Positions 39,960 through 42,684 of a stretch of 42,684 nucleotides of DNA are shown piece by piece. Under the pieces are notes generated by a model. That model worked only from the letters and a program-made list of their open reading frames with translations. It ran no database searches and was not told where the DNA came from. The translations under genes and the position numbers were made by a program. This DNA is from Thermomicrobiales bacterium (lineage in GTDB: Bacteria > Chloroflexota > Chloroflexia > Thermomicrobiales > CADCWN01). Positions within the stretch are counted from its first letter, which is position 1. Each line of letters starts with the position of its first letter. The stretch is from the NCBI GenBank assembly GCA_030446685.1, contig JAUJMV010000011.1:203267-245950 (forward strand), in the 5' to 3' direction.

Positions 39960-41633
39960 GTGAGGCGGCTCGGGCGTGGCGGGTGGTTGGCGATCGTCAC
40001 CGGCGTGCTGATCCTGGCCTTGCTCGGCCTCGGCGTGGCGGCGGCGTTCGAGAAGGCTTCGCCGGCGGCGCCGGCGACCGCGACCTTCCGCGACCGGCCG
40101 TCCAGCCCGACCGTCGTGCCGGGCGGCGTCTACCGCGAGGGCCTGGTCGGTACGCCGACGATGCTCAACCCGCTCCTGGCGAACACCCAGCCCGACCGCG
40201 ACCTGAGCGCCCTGATCTTCAGCGGCCTGACGCGTGCCGACGCGCGCGGGGAGGCCGTCCCGGACCTCGCCCGCTCGTGGAAGGTCGAGGAGGGCGGCCG
40301 GCGCTACGTCTTCGCCCTGCGCGACGACGTGACCTGGCACGACGGCCAGCGCTTCACCGCGGCGGATGTCCTCTTCACGATCCGCACCCTGCAGGACGGC
40401 GACTTCCCCGGTGACAGCGCGCTGGCGGATTTCTGGCGCACGGTCAGCGTCGAGACCCCCGACGAGTTGACCGTCGTCTGCACCCTGCCGAAGGTCTACG
40501 CCCCCTTCCTCGCCTACACCGGCATCGGGATCCTCCCGCGGCACCTGCTGGCGGGCGTGCGGGCGGGCGACCTGGCGAACGAGCCCTTCAACCTCCAGCC
40601 GGTCGGGACCGGCCCCTTCAGCTTCGGCGCGCTCGACGGGGCGAAGGTGGAGATCGCGCTGCGGCGGCACGAGGACTACTACGACGCGCGGCCCGCGCTG
40701 GAGGGCCTGCGCTTCCGCTTCTACCCGAACACCCCGGCGGCGTTTCGCGCGGTGCAGGCGGGGGAGATCGACGGCCTCGGCTACATCCCGCCGCGCTACC
40801 TGGCCGAGGCGGGCGGGGTCGCCGAGGCGGCGAACATCTACGGCCCCTCCCTGGCGGGCTACACCGCGCTCTTCTTCAACCTGAAGGCGCCCGTCTTCGC
40901 GGCGCGCGAGGTGCGGCAGGGGCTGGCGCTGGCGGTCGATCGCGACGCGCTGGTGGGGGAGGGGCTGAAAGGTTGGGGCACCGCCGGCAGCAGCCCGATC
41001 CTGCCGACCTCCTGGGCCTACAGCGAACAGGACGGGCCGCGCTCCCCCCACGACATCGAGCGCGCCCGGCAGACCCTCGACCGGGCCGGCTGGCGGGCCG
41101 GCGCGGGCGGGGTCCGCGAGAAGGGCGGGCAGCAGCTCGCCTTCACGCTGCTGACCGACGACGATCCGGCGCGCGTGGCGGTGGCGGAACTGCTGGCGCG
41201 GCAGGTGGAAGCGGCCGGCGGCAGGGTGGCGGTGCAGGCGCGCCCGGCTGGGGAGGTCGCGCGACTGCTGGCGACCCGTCGCTTCGACGCCGCGCTCGCG
41301 GGCTGGGCGGGGCTGGCCGGCGACCCCGATCCCTACCAGATGTGGCACTCCAGCCAGGCCGAGACCGGCTACAACTTCGCCAACTACAGCAGCCCCGAGG
41401 CCGACGAGGCGCTGGCGCAGGCCCGCCTGACGACCGACCCGGCGCGGCGCCGGGGCTACTACGCGGCGTTCCTGAAGGCCTTCGCCAGCGACGTGCCGAG
41501 CCTGGTCCTCTACTACCCGCAGTATCACTTCGCCGTCTCGAAGAGCATCACCGGCGTCGGCGTCGCCCCGCTGAACGAGCCCGGCGACCGCTTCCGCACC
41601 ATCGCCGACTGGCGGCTGGCCGCGCCGCGCTGA
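39960..41633 (+). CDS. ABC transporter substrate-binding protein, family 5 (peptide/nickel type)
   Basis: A 557-residue solute-binding protein. An N-terminal helix WLAIVTGVLILALLGLGVAA (about 9-28) acts as signal or anchor; no lipobox cysteine follows. The SBP_bac_5 fold is clear: EGLVGTPTMLNPLLANTQPD, LARSWKVEEGGRRYVFALRD then DVTWHDGQRFTAADVLFTIR, NLQPVGTGPFSFG, and near the end GDPDPYQMWHSSQ. Family members bind oligopeptides, nickel or other solutes; no permease or ATPase gene is next to it, so the partner is elsewhere or it is an orphan. GTG at 39960 is chosen for its AGGGGTGG site and because translation before it runs through the repeat hairpin. Confidence 0.88.
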   Translation: MRRLGRGGWLAIVTGVLILALLGLGVAAAFEKASPAAPATATFRDRPSSPTVVPGGVYREGLVGTPTMLNPLLANTQPDRDLSALIFSGLTRADARGEAVPDLARSWKVEEGGRRYVFALRDDVTWHDGQRFTAADVLFTIRTLQDGDFPGDSALADFWRTVSVETPDELTVVCTLPKVYAPFLAYTGIGILPRHLLAGVRAGDLANEPFNLQPVGTGPFSFGALDGAKVEIALRRHEDYYDARPALEGLRFRFYPNTPAAFRAVQAGEIDGLGYIPPRYLAEAGGVAEAANIYGPSLAGYTALFFNLKAPVFAAREVRQGLALAVDRDALVGEGLKGWGTAGSSPILPTSWAYSEQDGPRSPHDIERARQTLDRAGWRAGAGGVREKGGQQLAFTLLTDDDPARVAVAELLARQVEAAGGRVAVQARPAGEVARLLATRRFDAALAGWAGLAGDPDPYQMWHSSQAETGYNFANYSSPEADEALAQARLTTDPARRRGYYAAFLKAFASDVPSLVLYYPQYHFAVSKSITGVGVAPLNEPGDRFRTIADWRLAAPR

Positions 41634-41782
41634 CCCTCCGCGGCGCCCCGCACCCCGGACGCCCCGTTGGACAATTTTCCTCAAGTGGCACACCACTGGC
41701 TTCTCCGGGGGGCGCGGCGACCGGCCGCGCGCCGCGGCGCGCTGGGCGAGCGGCGCGAGGACGAGGGGGAAGGGGACGAGGG

Positions 41783-42313
41783 ATGACGCGGCGCGCGGCG
41801 CTACTCCTGCTGCTCGGCGGCCTATTGCTGGCGGGGTGCGGCGGGGAGAGCGGGGGCAACTGGGAGACGTTCGACGCCAGCGAGGGGGGCTTCCGGGTCA
41901 CGCTGCCCGGCCGTCCGGTCAGGGGCCAGGAAGTGCTGACGACGCCCGCCGGCCCGCTCGAGAGCATCACCTATACTTACGCCACCCCGGACGGGCAGGT
42001 GTCGTACGGGATCAATTACGCCGACTACCCGGCCGCGGTGGCGCGGAGCACCGACCCGGAGCGGATCATCGAGAGCGCGCGCGACGCGCTGGTGGGCAAG
42101 CTGCGGGGTCGGGTGCGCGACGAGCGGCGGATCACCCTCGATGGCGCCCCCGGCCGAGAGGTCGACATCGAGCTGGCGGACGGGCGCTACGTGCGCGCCC
42201 GCATCTACCTGGCCGGGCAGCGGCAATACCAGGTGGTGGCGGTCACGCCGAGTGCGAGGGACCACGCCAATGACGCCAAGTGGTTCCTCGAGTCGTTCAA
42301 GCTGCTGCGCTGA
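41783..42313 (+). CDS. lipoprotein of unknown function
   Basis: A 176-residue protein with a short lipoprotein signal (RRAALLLLLGGLLLAGCGGE; lipobox LAGC, Cys19). The mature domain is a compact alpha/beta unit: FRVTLPGRPVRGQEVL, YTYATPDGQVSYGINYADYP, a helix DPERIIESARDALVGKL, then GREVDIELADGRYVRARIYL. This resembles small domains found in secreted proteins of soil bacteria, but I cannot name a family. The ATG follows AAGGGGACGAGGG. It may be co-transcribed with the binding protein 149 bases upstream. Confidence 0.75.
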   Translation: MTRRAALLLLLGGLLLAGCGGESGGNWETFDASEGGFRVTLPGRPVRGQEVLTTPAGPLESITYTYATPDGQVSYGINYADYPAAVARSTDPERIIESARDALVGKLRGRVRDERRITLDGAPGREVDIELADGRYVRARIYLAGQRQYQVVAVTPSARDHANDAKWFLESFKLLR

Positions 42314-42342
42314 ACCGGGTCGGGGCCGGCCGAGCACGATGA

Positions 42343-42370
42343 CGGGGGCGGGCCGAGTGGCCCGCCCCCG
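42343..42370. terminator. hairpin between convergent genes
   Basis: CGGGGGCGGGCC (42343-42354) pairs perfectly with 42359-42370, loop GAGT. It lies between two genes that run towards each other and could serve both; no T-run on either strand. Confidence 0.55.
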
Positions 42371-42423
42371 ATGTCGCCGGTGGCGTCGGATCGTCCGCGA
42401 CCGTTCCGCGCGGTGACCGGCGG

Positions 42424-42624
42424 TCAGCGCCGCCCGCCGAAGAGCCCGCCCAGTCCGCCGAGAACCCCGCCCATGCCCTCGCTCGACGCGACCTTGATCA
42501 GGTCCGGGAGGTGCTGCTGCGCGAACTCGGCGACGATGTTCGCCACCTCGGTGGCCTTCTCGGCGTCGAGCCCCGCGCGCTCCTCCAGCGTCTGCACCAA
42601 TTGCCCGAAGAGTTGCTCCTGCAT
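42424..42624 (-). CDS. small helical protein with Gly-rich tail
   Basis: A 66-residue protein starting at the ATG 42622-42624 behind GGGAGG. Two amphipathic helices (EQLFGQLVQTLEERAGLDAE, then KATEVANIVAEFAQQHLPDL) lead into a glycine-rich end (GGVLGGLGGLFGGRR). It has no signal peptide. The pattern recalls small DUF937/YidB-like helical proteins, without a firm match. Confidence 0.6.
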   Translation of the reverse strand: MQEQLFGQLVQTLEERAGLDAEKATEVANIVAEFAQQHLPDLIKVASSEGMGGVLGGLGGLFGGRR

Positions 42625-42684
42625 CGATCCTCCCCTGTCGCGGCCGGCCCCGCGCCGGCGCTGTTGCCCGTCGTCCCGGCGGCG

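Overview
The window is GC-rich bacterial DNA, dense in short operons with good Shine-Dalgarno sites. Its gene content (high-GC pgk-tpi-secG neighbourhood, CUT1 sugar transporter, class E/F-like sortase, S9 peptidase, Rrf2-cysK pair, DUF385 deazaflavin-type protein) and its heptamer-repeat hairpins between genes fit a Chloroflexota, probably Thermomicrobia/Sphaerobacter-like. That assignment is inference from style and content; no 16S or other marker is present.

Layout. 0-5 kb: a partial gene leaving the left edge, a family 2 glycoside hydrolase, then a decayed patch with an IS3-family element (about 3.05-4.26 kb, several frameshifts) abutting a secreted-protein gene, and a subtilase remnant. 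5-9.2 kb: a PAS/LuxR regulator with an in-frame stop, a small acidic protein, cysK and an Rrf2 regulator. 9.2-13.3 kb: a promoter-operator-terminator unit without a gene (possible small RNA), a type II NADH dehydrogenase behind a Rex-like operator, and a TetR regulator divergent from a DUF385 gene plus a small membrane protein, with a paired operator between them. 13.3-19.2 kb: an ABC-F ATPase gene (two frameshifts) and a carbohydrate ABC transporter operon (lipoprotein plus two permeases, the second frameshifted). 19.3-25.6 kb: a sortase, a Gly/Ser-repeat small protein on the other strand, then pgk, tpiA and an S9 peptidase closed by a terminator. 38.6-42.7 kb: a Nudix hydrolase, secG, a family 5 solute-binding protein, a lipoprotein and a small Gly-rich protein.

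The striking part is 26.3-37.9 kb. It is not new gene content. From about 26.30 to 31.78 kb it is a decayed, shortened, inverted copy of 18.6-26.0 kb (S9, tpiA, pgk, repeat protein, sortase and permease read backwards). At about 31.78 kb it turns round and runs through the same genes forward again to about 36.95 kb, where it joins the real continuation of a membrane-protein gene that starts at 26,092. The forward copy also carries short, colinear pieces of unique downstream sequence (37.97-39.87 kb). A forward-reverse-forward layout, dense non-triplet indels and threading of flanking sequence point to a fold-back read or tangled consensus, not an evolved system, although a few conservative substitutions suggest a related-strain allele is mixed in. 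Functions should not be read from this stretch, and single-base frameshifts elsewhere should be treated as possible consensus errors.

Working together: pgk and tpiA form a glycolytic operon with the S9 peptidase; ndh is probably tuned to NADH through Rex; cysK is probably controlled by its Rrf2 neighbour; the sugar transporter and family 2 hydrolase suggest oligosaccharide use.
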